A DNA stretch of 64,000 nt from Heloderma charlesbogerti. Taxonomy: Eukaryota > Chordata > Lepidosauria > Squamata > Helodermatidae. Shown here piece by piece: positions 11,125 to 21,405 of this stretch. The number at the start of each line of letters is the position of its first letter. The first letter of the stretch is position 1. The notes beneath the pieces are model-generated. The model had not been told where the DNA came from. It saw only the letters and a list, made by a program, of their open reading frames with translations, and searched no databases. Where the stretch lies: NCBI GenBank assembly GCA_026122225.1, contig JANEZZ010000476.1, forward strand, positions 124,001 through 188,000, read 5' to 3'. Both the position numbers and the translations under genes were made by a program.

Positions 11125-11128
11125 TCAA
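10508..11128 (-). pseudogene. BovB reverse transcriptase C-terminal fragment
   Basis: 206-residue open frame with NLRYADNTTLMAESEEDL (the catalytic YADD box reads YADN here), KAGLKLNIKKAKIMASG, VFPVATYGCESWTIRKAE and ELWCWRRLLQAPWTARRSNQ, all typical of BovB RT. The first residues come from the host element, and the N-terminal endonuclease and most of the RT are absent, so it is inactive. Confidence 0.93.
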
Positions 11129-11370
11129 ATGAGACTGTTTTACCCCCTCCTACCCCTCACTCCAGATCCTTTTTATTATTATTATTCAGGCGTTATCTCT
11201 GCATAATCGGGGCTTCTCCATGATGTTTTTTTTCTAATTGAGGCATGATCTTCGAAGCTTCGAAGTTGTGAAGCATGTCTTCTTGTCTTCTTCCAGCTAC
11301 AGATCGCATAACTTCCTCAGCAGCCCCTGTTTCCTCAGCAACAAGCAAAAGGCTGGATGTGCACATGGTT

Positions 11371-11436
11371 GTCTGATCTCGGAAGCTAAGCAGGGTCGGT
11401 CCCGGTCAGTGCTTGGATGGGAGGCTGCCTGGGAAT
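11371..11436 (+). pseudogene. 5S rRNA-derived segment 4
   Basis: Same 66-nt interval. This is the best match of the five: box A (AAGCTAAGCAGGGTCGG) is intact and box C reads CTTGGATGGGAGGCTGCCTGG. A TTTT run at 11490-11493 would be a Pol III terminator if transcription occurred. Confidence 0.94.
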
Positions 11437-11816
11437 CAGGCTTCCTGCTCTCAGCAGGGGGTTGTTGTATCCCTTCAAATGAGATTAAGTTTTACCCCCT
11501 CCTATCCCCCGCTCTGGATGTTTGTTTTTAAAATCCAGGCATTATCCTCGCAGAATCAGGGCTTCGCCGCGATGTTTTTTTTTCTAATTGAGGCATGATC
11601 TTCGAAGATTTGAGGTTCTGAAGCTTCACAACTTTGAATCTTTGAAGATCATGCCTCAATTAGAAAAAAAAAAATCACAGAGAAGCCCCGATTCTGCGAG
11701 GATAATGCCTGGATTTTAAAAAAAACAAACAAACACCCAGAGCGGGGGATAGGAGGGAGTAAAACTTAATCTCATTTGAAGGGATACAACAACCCCTGCT
11801 GAGAGCAGGAAGCCTG

Positions 11817-11882
11817 ATTCCCAGGCAGCCTCCCATCCAAGCACTGACCGGGACTGACCCCGCTTAGCTTCCGAGATCAGAC
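11817..11882 (-). pseudogene. 5S rRNA-derived segment 5
   Basis: Minus-strand partner of segment 4 across the palindrome centre. Box A is slightly changed (AAGCTAAGCGGGGTC); box C is well kept (CTTGGATGGGAGGCTGCC). The two point toward each other. Confidence 0.93.
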
Positions 11883-12479
11883 AAGCATGTGCACATCCAG
11901 CCCTTTGCTTGTTGCTGAGGAAACAGGGGCTGCTGAGGAAGCTATGCGTTCGGTAGCCAGAAGCAGACATGGGGCCATCGAGAGCTGTGATTAGACAGGA
12001 GGGAAATACAAACACTGCCGCAGGTGGGGGAGAGGACTATGACCAGATACAGTAGCGAAGGCAGAAAATCAGAGCACATTAAGGGGAAATACCGGGATAT
12101 TAGGGTATTGAAAGCAGGAGCACAGAAGTGGGAAATTCCGGTTCCGATTCGAGGCGGCTACTGCATAGTGTGAAAGGCGGGTGGTGAAACCTCATCGGAA
12201 GCGAAAAAAGGCGGTAAGTGTAGATCCAGCCTTAGCCAATGACTTTTATTCATAAAATCTGCATACATTTGCTGATTTGAATTAAATAATCATTCAGAGA
12301 GATAATCTTTTTCATTTAAAATGGTGTGTGCTTTGTCTCTTGTATTTGAGTCAAGGTATATCTCTTCTAAGAAGGGAACTTTCATCCATGGATTTGTAAG
12401 TACTTAATTTTTAAAAAATGTTAGCAGTTTCTTTAACTGGAGGCATCTTTTTGAACTACCCATTTTAAAAATAGATTCA

Positions 12480-12857
12480 GGGAGCAATCCTATGGCCCCT
12501 AGACAGCATCTGTGCTCTGACCTCCGATCCAGAAATCTGCACTCCACCCCTCCCCTTCACAGTCAGCACAGAAAGAACCACACTGGCTGCCTCTCCAAGG
12601 TCAGGAATTCAACCTCAGGGAGGGGGTAAAGGGGGCATTCCAGTGGGCAGGGAAAGGACTGGAGAGGCTGAGATATGAACTACCCTGAGTCCTCTCCAGC
12701 CTCTTCCCTCCCATCTAGCAAAAATGCAAGAGTGGGAGAGGCAGGGGAAGCAACAATTGCCACCTCTGCTGCTCCTCCCACTCTGCACTGGATGCTCATA
12801 GGTCTCTGAGTTTAGAGGTTTATGAGCATTGAGGACATAAGTCATAGGACTGCACCC
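12480..12857. mobile_element. MITE with GGG(A/T)GCA(A/G)TCCTATG ends
   Basis: 378 bp. Left end GGGAGCAATCCTATGGC, right end GTCATAGGACTGCACCC, inverted to each other. Just inside the left end is CCCCTAGACAGCATC, shared with 15998-16370 and 62629-63113. Confidence 0.8.
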
Positions 12858-12879
12858 TTATTTAACCAATTGATTAAGC

Positions 12880-13980
12880 ATTTGCAGTGTGGTGTAATGG
12901 TTAGACTACCAATCTCCAACCAGGAACACACACACAAGGTACTTCCTAAATATCCATACTAGACAGTCTTAAAGAAAAAGCTTCAAACTTACATACAATA
13001 TGCATGGATCACCCATGTTGCTGTTCAGGATGACAAGTTCACAGCAATGGGTGGAGAGCATATTTTAGGAATGGAAGAGGGAATGGCCCCCTCAGGTGTG
13101 ACCATGGGAGTCATGGCAGCCCAACAAGTAGTCAGGGAGCATGTGTGAAGTTAGGCTATTAACACTTCTCCAATCCAGGAAGACAGAAGAAGTGTGAAGT
13201 TGTAGAGATTTCCCATGTCTTCCTGGTAGATAGAAACCATTAGGGAAAGCTTATATTCATGACAGAATATAAATATATGTTTATTATATATGCTCTGAAA
13301 CGGAGGCTAGGCTTGTTAAGCCAGGTACACTGGGATTCTTGGGGACTCAAGCCCTCTCTACACCCAAATTGCAGGCAGTAGCAGTATGAATATACTCTGA
13401 AAATGTTGATCCCATACCAAATACATCTTTAGTAGCTATTCTCAAAAGCATGAACGTCAAACAGTCCTCTCTCTCCTACAGAAATCCTAGGATTTTGTGC
13501 CAGGCACCCAACTTTACTCCAGAGTGAGGTCTTAATGATGTCCATTTGCATTCAAGTGTCTGCAGAGTTGGGAGCTGGTGAACAATTTCCCTCGTTAAGC
13601 CTCCTTGCTCATGAATGTCTTAATGATGCAGCTAACATGAGGTGAATTCATTGGCAGGGCTGAACACAAAAGTGGGAGCCATCAAAAAGGAAGCAAGGGA
13701 GTGGGGAATCACTCAGCATTGAAATTGCTTGAAAATATTTTGCCTTCATTCCAGGAGACTGTTATTACATCCATTGGCTCTGGAACCAGAAGACCCTCAA
13801 CAATTCATACAAGATAGTCAGAGCTGACAAATAACTACAAAGATTTGTGTTTTCACTCACAGTAAAAGACTGAACTGAAGGGGGGAAATGGTAGCCATTT
13901 TAATTAAAGATAATCCTATCCCCTCATCCACCAAAGTTTGAGCTTGGGTCTAAACTTTCAAGGAACAGAGTATGCATTTA
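12880..13980. other. No gene seen
   Basis: Mostly single-copy-looking sequence. A short tRNA-box-like phrase (GTGGTGTAATGGTTAGACTACCA at 12889-12911) may be a SINE fragment. No exon recognised. Confidence 0.4.
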
Positions 13981-13986
13981 CCACTT

Positions 13987-14135
13987 ACAAGAGTCCTCAG
14001 AGGTAGTAAGTGATAATTTTTATTATTGTATTTGTTGGTTTAAACCTTTTTTTAATCTGTTGTATTGTGTGAACTACCTTGAGAACTTCTTGTTATAGGA
14101 TGGCACAAACATCAGATCTGTAAATAAATCTGTAC
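13987..14135 (+). mobile_element. L2-like LINE 3' end fragment
   Basis: GTGAACTACCTTGAGAACTT and TGTAAATAAAT resemble the 3' tails of reptilian L2 elements. Confidence 0.45.
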
Positions 14136-14139
14136 TATC

Positions 14140-14740
14140 ACATTTGGACTGAGCCAGAACTTGGGCAAGATCACTTCAAGTGTTGCTGTCTCCCTCATAC
14201 GCACAGCTAAAAATCTTTCCTTCATATCATTTCACAGCCAATTCCTTGCCTATAAATCACAGCTCTCTTCTACATTTATTTTCTACACCAGCTTGTTGCT
14301 GAAGAACCCAGCAATTGTGGATTCTCAAAATAAAAAGAAAAACTCAGAGAAGGTAGGTATCTCCAGAGATCTTGATGGGTCCCCTATATTCAGTTCACAG
14401 CATGCTCAAAGATGGTGTTCCACTGACACCTGAAATGTTATTGGTGGAATTTTTCATACATCAGAAATATATCCTTTTCCCCAACACCCTGCCCACCCCA
14501 AGCTCCTGTTTCATTCTTTGGGGGGATTCCATATGTAGAGGGATACCCTTAGCAAGCCAGTCTCAAAGCAAAATCAGCCGCTTTCATGATCACAAAGTAG
14601 CTGGACTTTTGTTTGTCCACATCATTAAGATTTTCTTCAGGCAATGTTTATTGCAATGAGAACTCTAAAAGAGTTTCTGAGCTCTTGGCTGCAAATAAGT
14701 ATCCCACCCATTCTATTCTATTGGCATTTTATTGACGGGT
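14140..14740. other. No gene seen
   Basis: Open frames here lack conserved features; none is supported as a gene. Confidence 0.4.
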
Positions 14741-14745
14741 TAAAG

Positions 14746-15138
14746 TAGGGATGGACAATCTGTCAGTTTTTCTCCATTTCTCATTTTTCCAGTCTTAAAT
14801 TGGTTCATCCTGAACTTGGGGATTTTTTTAAAAGTTTGCATGGGAAGTCATAAGCATTTTCGTGCACATTTCTCTGAATACATGCATTTATATATACTTT
14901 TTGCCTAAATATACACATTTTTGCAAGCAGTTTTCCTAACATAAGGCATATTTGAATATTTTCTCTAATATACACATTTTTGTATGCATGTTTTTAATTA
15001 GAAAACTCCTATTTAAAAATGGGAAAAGTGTGAATTTCAAAGGATAACTGAGTTTCGGTTTCCATAGTGGTTTGAAAGTGCAAAATTAGGTGAGTTTGCA
15101 TTAAAATATGTACTGAATGAATTGCATTCCCATCCCTA
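14746..15138. mobile_element. hAT-type MITE (TAGGGATGG ends), AT-rich
   Basis: 393 bp. Ends TAGGGATGGACAAT and TTCCCATCCCTA. Flanks GGTTAAAG and GTAAAGGT are similar but not identical. The interior has repeated ATATACACATTTTTG motifs. Confidence 0.65.
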
Positions 15139-15149
15139 GTAAAGGTTAC

Positions 15150-15977
15150 ATCAAGGTAGTATTCCAGGCAGGTAGTCCTTGATCTTTCAAATCCTCTGAA
15201 TGGACATCAGTTGATTAGAAACAAATTATCTAGAACGTGACCTACCTGGGGGGGCGGGAGCTATTGCTTCGTTAGTTTTTACCTCCATGCTAAGCATGGC
15301 ATTTAAAGCATTGCCCTCCAGAAAGTTCAGCTTCATTTCTATGCAGCTGAGATTGTGGTGTTATAACTTTGATCCAGGGAGTATTGTAGATAACTAAAAC
15401 CATTATTATTGGGTCAGCTGCCTTACCCAGGAAACAGAACCAACATCAATCATTTTTATCAAATAAAATGTCCCTTCTTTTCAAGGACCCCCATAAAAGA
15501 GTAGCTTGTTCTTAACAGAACAGGAGAGCCATAGTGAACCTTCTGAGATTACAAAAATAAATAAATAGAAAAACAGCAAAGTCAAACATAACTAACAAAA
15601 CCATGCCCAACAGAAAGAATTACTCAGACCAGCCCAAGACATTTTCATGCCCAAGGCAGAACAGTAATGGCATGTGTATGTGTGTGCGAGGGTGAGTGTG
15701 CACACACGCACGCACATGCACCATAGCTTTTATAGCACCATCACCATGCCTCATTCATGAAATTTCACAGGCAGTCTAGCCAATCTCAGCTTCCAGCTGT
15801 AGACCTCTCGTATTTTCCCACTACTTCTTGTTTTTCTTACTGCAAAAAATCTGTTAAGGAAAAAAAGATGGAATTACTGCACAATGCCTTCTGATTGGTA
15901 GCGCTAAGAACCTCCATCTTGAAACATCCTAACACCTTTACTAGTCCGATACATGTTTGTAAGCTTCCCTAAGCTTT
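15150..15977. other. No gene seen
   Basis: Unassigned sequence with a short GT/CA-rich patch (15673-15720). Confidence 0.4.
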
Positions 15978-15997
15978 CCATAGGACTGCACCCTAAC

Positions 15998-16370
15998 GGC
16001 GCAATCCTATGGCTGCTAGACAGCGGCTAGACAGCCATAGAATTGGTCAGTTTCTGGGAACCGCCTCCCTGCCCCCTTGTAGGCAGCACGGAACATCCCC
16101 AGGCTCTGGGATCATAAAAGCAGCATGGAGTGGGCAAAAGGGGGCGTTCCTGGGGGTGGCTGGTACGATGCTTCCTATGTGCCATGCAGCCTCCCCACCC
16201 CCCTGCTCCAAGGTCCCACGCCTAGACAGCCAAAGTCGACCATCCAGCCGTGAATGCAGGGCAGCTGGACGTGGAGGAGAAGATTCCCTCCACACTCCAC
16301 CCACTTTGCATTGGATAGGCAGTCACCTCCAAGTTCGGAGGCGGCTGCCTATCCCGTTAGGATTGCTCCC
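15998..16370. mobile_element. MITE with GGCGCAATCCTATGG / GGATTGCTCCC ends
   Basis: 373 bp. Inner motifs CTGCTAGACAGCGGC and a terminal hairpin CACCTCC..TTCGGAGGCGG. An orphan end of the same family (CCATAGGACTGCACCCT, 15977-15993) sits directly to its left. Confidence 0.75.
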
Positions 16371-16459
16371 TAAATCTTGACAGTCAGAGAGGCTCAGGAC
16401 TAAACTAGACACAACATTAAATGTGTAGCATCTAGGGTTTTTTACTCTAACATAAGCAT

Positions 16460-16806
16460 AAAGGTAAAAGGTAAAGGTGTCCCCAACCAGTCGTGTCCGA
16501 CTCTAGGGTGCGGTGCTCATCCCCGTTTCTAAGCCGAAGAGCCAGCGCTGTCCGAAGATGCTTCCGTGGTCATGTGGCCGGCATGACTGAACACCAAGGT
16601 GCACGGAACACTGTTACCTTTCCCACCGAGGCGGTACCTATTTATCTACTTGCAATTTCTTGCTTTTGAACTGCTAGGTTGGCAGAAGCTGGGACTGAAG
16701 ACGGGAGCTCACTCCGTCACGCAGCACTCGGGTCTCGAACTGCTGACCTGCCGACCTTCCAGTCTGCAGTTCAAAGTCTTAACCACTAAGCCACCGCGGC
16801 CCCTTT
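16460..16806 (-). mobile_element. Sauria-type SINE with tRNA-like head and BovB-like tail
   Basis: Read on the minus strand it starts with GGGGCCGCGGTGGCTTAGTGG (box A) and CAGTTCGAGACCC (box B), the tRNA-derived Pol III promoter. It ends with AGAGTCGGACACGACTGG, shared with the BovB 3' end, then a TTTACC simple tail. A perfect 10-bp target duplication ACATAAGCAT flanks it (16450-16459 and 16807-16816). The shared tail fits mobilisation by BovB machinery. Confidence 0.9.
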
Positions 16807-16829
16807 ACATAAGCATGCTGGGGCCCAAT

Positions 16830-17540
16830 CCAGATTGGGACAACCACATGTGAGTAGGGGGATTATACCTTCCCACCCAGGTTATTTTCCCCTTTAAATT
16901 CACCCTTCTCTCATGCACAGGGGCTAAAGGAAGGAGGGAAATCCATTGGTGCCAATGGAGTTATTTTTTTTCCCTTTCTTTAGCCCTTTAGAGGGGGGGA
17001 AGCAGCTGGACAGGAACATATAACCCCTCCCCCCACTTATGTGCATTAGTCCTACTTTAGATCAAGTCACCATGCACTTACGGTACAGTAAGGATCAGCT
17101 AGATGCTACGTATTTAACATAATATGTAGTTTAACCCTTAGTTGAGTTGCAGTAGCAGAAATCTGAGGTGTTTCCATACTGGGTGTTTCATGTGAAATCG
17201 CCATGCTACCTTTATTCACTTTTTATGGGGTTTCCACCAACCAGTCTTTGTCATCCTGCATTTTCCCTGTGGTTCTTCTATCTCCTCTCAGACTTCAGAG
17301 TCTCCAGTTCTCTCTCCCTGCCCCCAACACACACATCTTTAGAAACAGAAGCATAATCTCCACATTTATAGATGCCTTTAGGAATATTCTACCATCTTTT
17401 TTTAAAGGGTGGTGTTTTGTCATGGGCGGTGATGTATCAGAAAACAAACTATCGCAAATCAACTTAAGTGCTGAATGCCATTTTATGGCCCTGTTTTTGT
17501 TTTGTTTAATCAATCTTTTAATGATTGCTATAACATTTTC
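16830..17540. other. No gene seen
   Basis: Unassigned sequence. The 114-codon frame at 17203-17547 shows no recognisable domain and is probably chance. Confidence 0.4.
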
Positions 17541-17553
17541 TGGCTAGATTTTT

Positions 17554-17737
17554 ATAGTGAAAGAAGTATAGTGCTGTATCACTATAACACAATGTTAATT
17601 TCTGGGCTATGGTGTTACGGTGCTAGAACATAATAAAAAGCTTTCCAGTCACTATCAAGCAATAACCAGAAAGGGGTGGGGGAATAAAAAATGTTATGCC
17701 ATTATGGTGTTATAGCACTATAAATCTTTCACTTAAA
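17554..17737. mobile_element. Palindromic MITE (GTGAAAGA..TATAGTGCT..ATAACAC ends)
   Basis: The left arm TAGTGAAAGAAGTATAGTGC...ATAACAC and the right arm GTGTTATAGCACTATAAATC..TTCACT are inverted. About 180 bp, non-coding. Confidence 0.65.
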
Positions 17738-17819
17738 AGAAATAGCTCGAAAACTTTTTGGCAACAACTAAAAGATTGATTTAAAAATAAACTGGGTCAT
17801 AAAATTGCACCCACTACAT

Positions 17820-18113
17820 CAGGGGTGTAGAAACTCAGGCCCAGGGGGCAAATCCAGCCCTCCAGGGCTCCCCAGAAGGCCCCACCCTCTTCCCCTGCCC
17901 CCTTTTCCCCAACCACTGATGGTTTGGTTTACTTGTTTTCGTTCAGTTTTTCCCCATTTTAAAAGGTTGAAATGCTTCTCTTAAGGCTTAGTTACTACAA
18001 GTAAGCACTAAAGTTAAATACGCTGTTATATTTGGTTTTTGACCCCGCCCTTTTTTCTTCAGACCTGCCCAGTGGCATTTGGCCCTTGGGCTGAAAGAGG
18101 TTCTGCACCCCTT
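17820..18113. mobile_element. hAT-type MITE (CAGGGGTG ends)
   Basis: 294 bp. Left end CAGGGGTGTAGAAACT, right end GTTCTGCACCCCTT. The 8-bp flanks CACTACAT (17812-17819) and CACTACAA (18114-18121) match at 7 of 8 positions. Confidence 0.8.
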
Positions 18114-18965
18114 CACTACAATGATTATACTGGCTGTCTGCTAACCTTCAATCGGCCCCACCCACAGCAGCTATATCACACCCAGTGGTGTAGATAGAAC
18201 ATAGTGGGATGTACACATAGATCAGAGGTGAGCAACTATGGTTAGGTCTGGGGATCATTTTCTCGCACACACTGCAATGCCCCAGTGCAGGGTGCATCCT
18301 CTCGCCCCCATGGGCATCATTTGTTTTAATACAATTGATTTTTTTTTAAAATGGCGTCCATAGCAGCTATGGAGTGCCAAAAGGGCCAAAATTAGCTTGG
18401 AATCTTAGGAGTCACTTGGCTGAGACTAGCGTCCCAAGCAGTTCCCCCTTTCCAGCTGCAGCAAAGTAATGCTTAGGCTAACATGCAGCAGAATGAGGTG
18501 GTAGTCTGTCGAGGTCCAAGAACTAACTGCGTCATTTTGCACTGTAGGTGGGAGATTACATTTTTTAAAATGCTCCTGTACATTAAACACACCCCACACA
18601 ACCAGTACAGTAGGCAAAGGCCTAGAATAGACCCTCTCCCCCTCTTAGGCTGCTTTTCTATTTGCAGAGAGGGAGAGGTTTTCAATTTTGTTAAATATGT
18701 GTAGGCATTCAAAGGGGGTATCCCCCACCTGTAGTCCAAAGTGGTTCATTCCTTTCTAGCACCTCATTATGCTGCATAGGTAAATGCAGACACAGCCTCA
18801 GTTATACAAAATGATGTATGTATTCTATGCAGATTGAGAAAACATGTTATAGAATTCAGCTTTTCTTGTTTTGTTTCATTTATGCACACGCAGCACTGCC
18901 TGGATCCTGCTTTCATACCCTGTCCCTCTGTGGATATTAATGTGATTTAATATTTGGCTTTACAG

Positions 18966-19034
18966 AAGAACATAAAAGCGACAAGGCTCCTCCGCAGAGA
19001 GCTGGCAATTAGTTTAGATGCCAGCAACATATTG
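18966..19034 (+). other. Exon-like 69-bp segment, unidentified
   Basis: Preceded by TTGGCTTTACAG and followed by GTGAGA, open in a frame of 23 codons (KNIKATRLLRRELAISLDAS...). The length is a multiple of three. I do not recognise the peptide, and chance cannot be excluded. Confidence 0.25.
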
Positions 19035-19412
19035 GTGAGAGAGGAGGAGGGAGAAAGTAAGGGGATGCTAGAAAAGCAGGTTCAAGCGAGGCTTAGGACC
19101 AAAGCTGATGTGAGTAGTTGCAGTTGTTGTTTGCGTGTTAGGCCAGTTCATGTAATATGAGAGAGAGAGAGAGGAGCCTGAATTTTATGCCATAGTTGAG
19201 AGAAGCAAAACCTTCCTTGCAGTTTGTCACTGGAATTCCATCCCGCTTCCTGCCCCAGCTCGGCTCCAGTACCAGAAGCTGCCCATACCGACACTCCTGC
19301 CCCCACACCATATTTAGCAGCAGTGCAAAAAGGGTCTTATGCACATAGCTCCTCCGCAGAAGCAGGAACCATGACTTGCTTATTTGGGGAGCGGGGGTAC
19401 GCGCACATACAG

Positions 19413-19429
19413 ACACACACACACACACA
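19413..19429. repeat. (CA)n microsatellite
   Basis: Simple CA repeat. Confidence 0.9.
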
Positions 19430-19700
19430 AATAAAATCTGTATGGCCCCTTTTACTACCAGTGAACCAGCAGCTGACAGAGGGTGTGAGAAAGGGTGCCA
19501 GTGAGTAAGATTCCACTCCCCACCTCAGTCACTTTATATGAGAAAGAAGCATTAACAGTCTGTTGCTTGGAGCTAGGGATGGCGGAGAATTTCTCCCCGA
19601 AACTTTGGGGGGCCGAGTGCCAACGTGTTCAGTCCCCCGAACAAGTTTCGGGGAGAAATTCTCCGCACCCCCCCGCACCCCGCACCCCCCCCCGGGACGG

Positions 19701-19710
19701 GACTTACCTT
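19701..19710 (-). promoter_or_regulatory. Outward-facing consensus splice donor, hAT copy 2 left arm
   Basis: Minus strand AAG|GTAAGTC; equivalent of the site at 9699-9710. Confidence 0.45.
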
Positions 19711-19840
19711 TGCTGAATGTCCCTCCCGGCGGCGGGTCCGGCCGGCGGTTCGGCGGGTGTTCGTGCGGGGCGGGAGCGGCAGCCAGTCTTTTGACCGGCT
19801 GCCACCGCCGCCATTCCAATAAAAGAAAAAAGAAAAAAAA

Positions 19841-20315
19841 CGCCCCCGTGATAGGCTACGTGACGATTAACGTAGCCTATCATGGCTAGATTTGCAAAGT
19901 CAGCCGTGATAGGCTACGTAAATCGTCACGTAGCCTATCACGGGTGACTTAAAAAAAAAAAAGTGCATACGGATAATGGCGGCCCCCATAGGGAGCTGCC
20001 ATTCCCGTTCCTTATTTGGTCGCTGTAGTCTACGTAAAGATTTACGTAGACTACGGCGAAAATAAGGGCAACGCTATTTGCGTTGCCCTTATTTTTGCCG
20101 TAGTCTACCTAAAGATTTACGTAGACTACAGCGACCAAATAAGGAACGCGAATGGCGGCTCCCTATGGGGGCCGCCATTAGCGTACGCGCTTTTTTTTTT
20201 TTTTTAAGTCACCCGTGATAGGCTACGTGACGATTAACGTAGCCTATCACGGCTGACTTTGCAGATCTAGCCGTGATAGGCTACGTTAATCGTCACGTAG
20301 CCTATCACGGGGGCG
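19841..20315. repeat. 475-nt palindrome made of smaller palindromes, copy 2
   Basis: Centred near 20077 (AACGCTATTTGCGTT). Same nested organisation as 9097-9570, with four GATAGGCTACGT..ACGTAGCCTATC hairpins and two GTAGTCTAC..GTAGACTAC hairpins. Confidence 0.93.
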
Positions 20316-20520
20316 TTTAAAAAAAAAAAAACTTTCGAGTTCGCAGCCGGGCGAGGCGGGAAGCCTCCTCCCCGGCCTGAATTTTGGCCGGGGTGAGGCG
20401 GGAAGCCTCCCCCCGGCCTGAATTTCGGCCGGGGCGAGGCGGGAAGCCTCCCCCCCCCGGCCTGAACTTCGCGGGGGGAGCAGCGAAGCGCCTCCCCCCA
20501 CCGCGAACAAGCTTCAACGA

Positions 20521-20530
20521 CAGGTAAGTG
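20521..20530 (+). promoter_or_regulatory. Outward-facing consensus splice donor, hAT copy 2 right arm
   Basis: Plus strand CAG|GTAAGTG, 24 bp from the end of the element; equivalent of the site at 8875-8884. Confidence 0.45.
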
Positions 20531-20573
20531 ACTTTCGTCCACCCCTACTTGCAGCCGACTGTGGGGATATAAG

Positions 20574-20972
20574 TAGGGTGAACACTTCTAAATTACCTAA
20601 AATGAAGAAATGCATCATCAATAGAGAGCACTGCTTTGCATAACATTCCATATGTTAATTTGTATGTAGAGCTGCAAATTTAGAACATTATTATAATTGA
20701 AGTAGAAATACAGTGCATTTCACCATAGCGTGGAAGACTGTGACCAGGCGACCTGTGTGCCTGCTCAGTCTGTCGTGCAGCTGCAAACTGTTGATGGGCA
20801 ACTTTAAGGCCCCTGCTGCTCTCCCTTCTGATGGTCCTTTATCTTTAAACCTGACTTGAACTGGACAACCCTTCAAACAGAGGGTGCCTTCAAAACAGAG
20901 GATAGTCCCTTTGGCAGCCCCTCAATTCGAGGACTGTTTTCTGGGATGGAGGGAGGACTCATGGCCACCCTA
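20574..20972. mobile_element. Probable hAT-type MITE (TAGGGTG ends)
   Basis: Ends TAGGGTGAACACTTC and GGCCACCCTA. The inside resembles a common squamate MITE (TTTAACAG/ACCTGTG and CCTGCTGCTCTCCC phrases). Flanking duplication is unclear. Confidence 0.5.
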
Positions 20973-21160
20973 GGATAGGGAAGGGTTCAGCTCTCCTCCC
21001 CTGTATGCCTCTTTTGATGTTAAAAATTAGACCCCCACAGTGGCCCCATTCACAAATAAAGGGGGAGACCAGTGAGCAAATAAGCTGTCTCACTACATCT
21101 TTGGCCCATGGGAGGGGGGAGGCTTCAGAAGAAGCCTTTGAAGTGAACCTCGGGGGGGGG

Positions 21161-21162
<2 letters not shown>

Positions 21163-21194
<32 letters not shown>
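21163..21194. repeat. (GA)n microsatellite
   Basis: 32-bp GA repeat directly after a G run. Confidence 0.95.
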
Positions 21195-21196
<2 letters not shown>

Positions 21197-21212
21197 CAAG
21201 CTACTAGACACA

Positions 21213-21405
21213 TTCTTGGAGGAGAAGGCTATCAGTGGCTACTAGGCCTGATGGCGCTATCCTACCTCCAGTATCAGAGGCAGTATGCCTATGTACACCA
21301 ATTGCTGGGGAACATGGGCAGGAGGGTGCTGCTGCACAGCTTGTGGGTTTCCTCCTGTGGGCAGCTGGTTGGCCACTGTGTGAACAGAACGCTGGACTAG
21401 ATAGG
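21213..21405 (+). repeat. Squamate interspersed repeat (GCTGGACTAGATAGGC end)
   Basis: Contains CAGTGGCTACTAGGCCTGATGG, GAGGCAGTATGCCTATG, TTGGCCACTGTGTGAACAG and ACGCTGGACTAGATAGG, a common reptilian repeat. Confidence 0.6.

Larger units (their letters stand above)
10051..12231. mobile_element. 5S-bearing inverted-repeat DNA element, copy C (compound, with BovB insertion)
   Basis: Left end AGGCCGATCTACA, right end TGTAGATCCAGCC, flanked by TTA on both sides. Order: distal region, 5S(+) at 10236, BovB insertion (10331-11124), partial palindrome, second 5S(+) at 11371, a full palindrome centred near 11620 (arms TCTAATTGAGGCATGATC), 5S(-) at 11817, then the distal arm matching 239-600 in reverse. 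Two 5S segments thus face each other across the palindrome. It looks like an element half joined to, or nested with, a complete one. Confidence 0.7.
18122..19560. other. No gene assigned; contains one exon-like segment
   Basis: Mostly unassigned sequence. The only exon-like feature is at 18966-19034 on the plus strand (see findings). A CA microsatellite is at 19413-19429. Confidence 0.35.
19574..20547 (-). mobile_element. hAT-type element with nested palindromes and CpG-rich arms, copy 2 (inverted to copy 1)
   Basis: 974 bp. Ends TAGGGATGG and CCACCCCTA; 8-bp flanks CTTGGAGC (19566-19573) and CTTGCAGC (20548-20555) match at 7 of 8. The internal order is the reverse complement of copy 1: a hairpin-capped GC-rich arm, the palindromic core (19841-20315), then the arm of repeated GGCGAGGCGGGAAGCCTCC units. 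High similarity and retained CpGs suggest recent activity. No coding potential. Confidence 0.9.

Noticed and set aside
10638..11132. 164-codon plus-strand frame
   Set aside because: Antisense shadow of the BovB reverse transcriptase.
12889..12911. tRNA gene
   Set aside because: Only an A-box-like phrase; no cloverleaf or B box nearby.
8858..20547. CRISPR-like array from the repeated GATAGGCTACGT units
   Set aside because: The units are arms of palindromes in eukaryotic transposons, with irregular spacing and no spacers.
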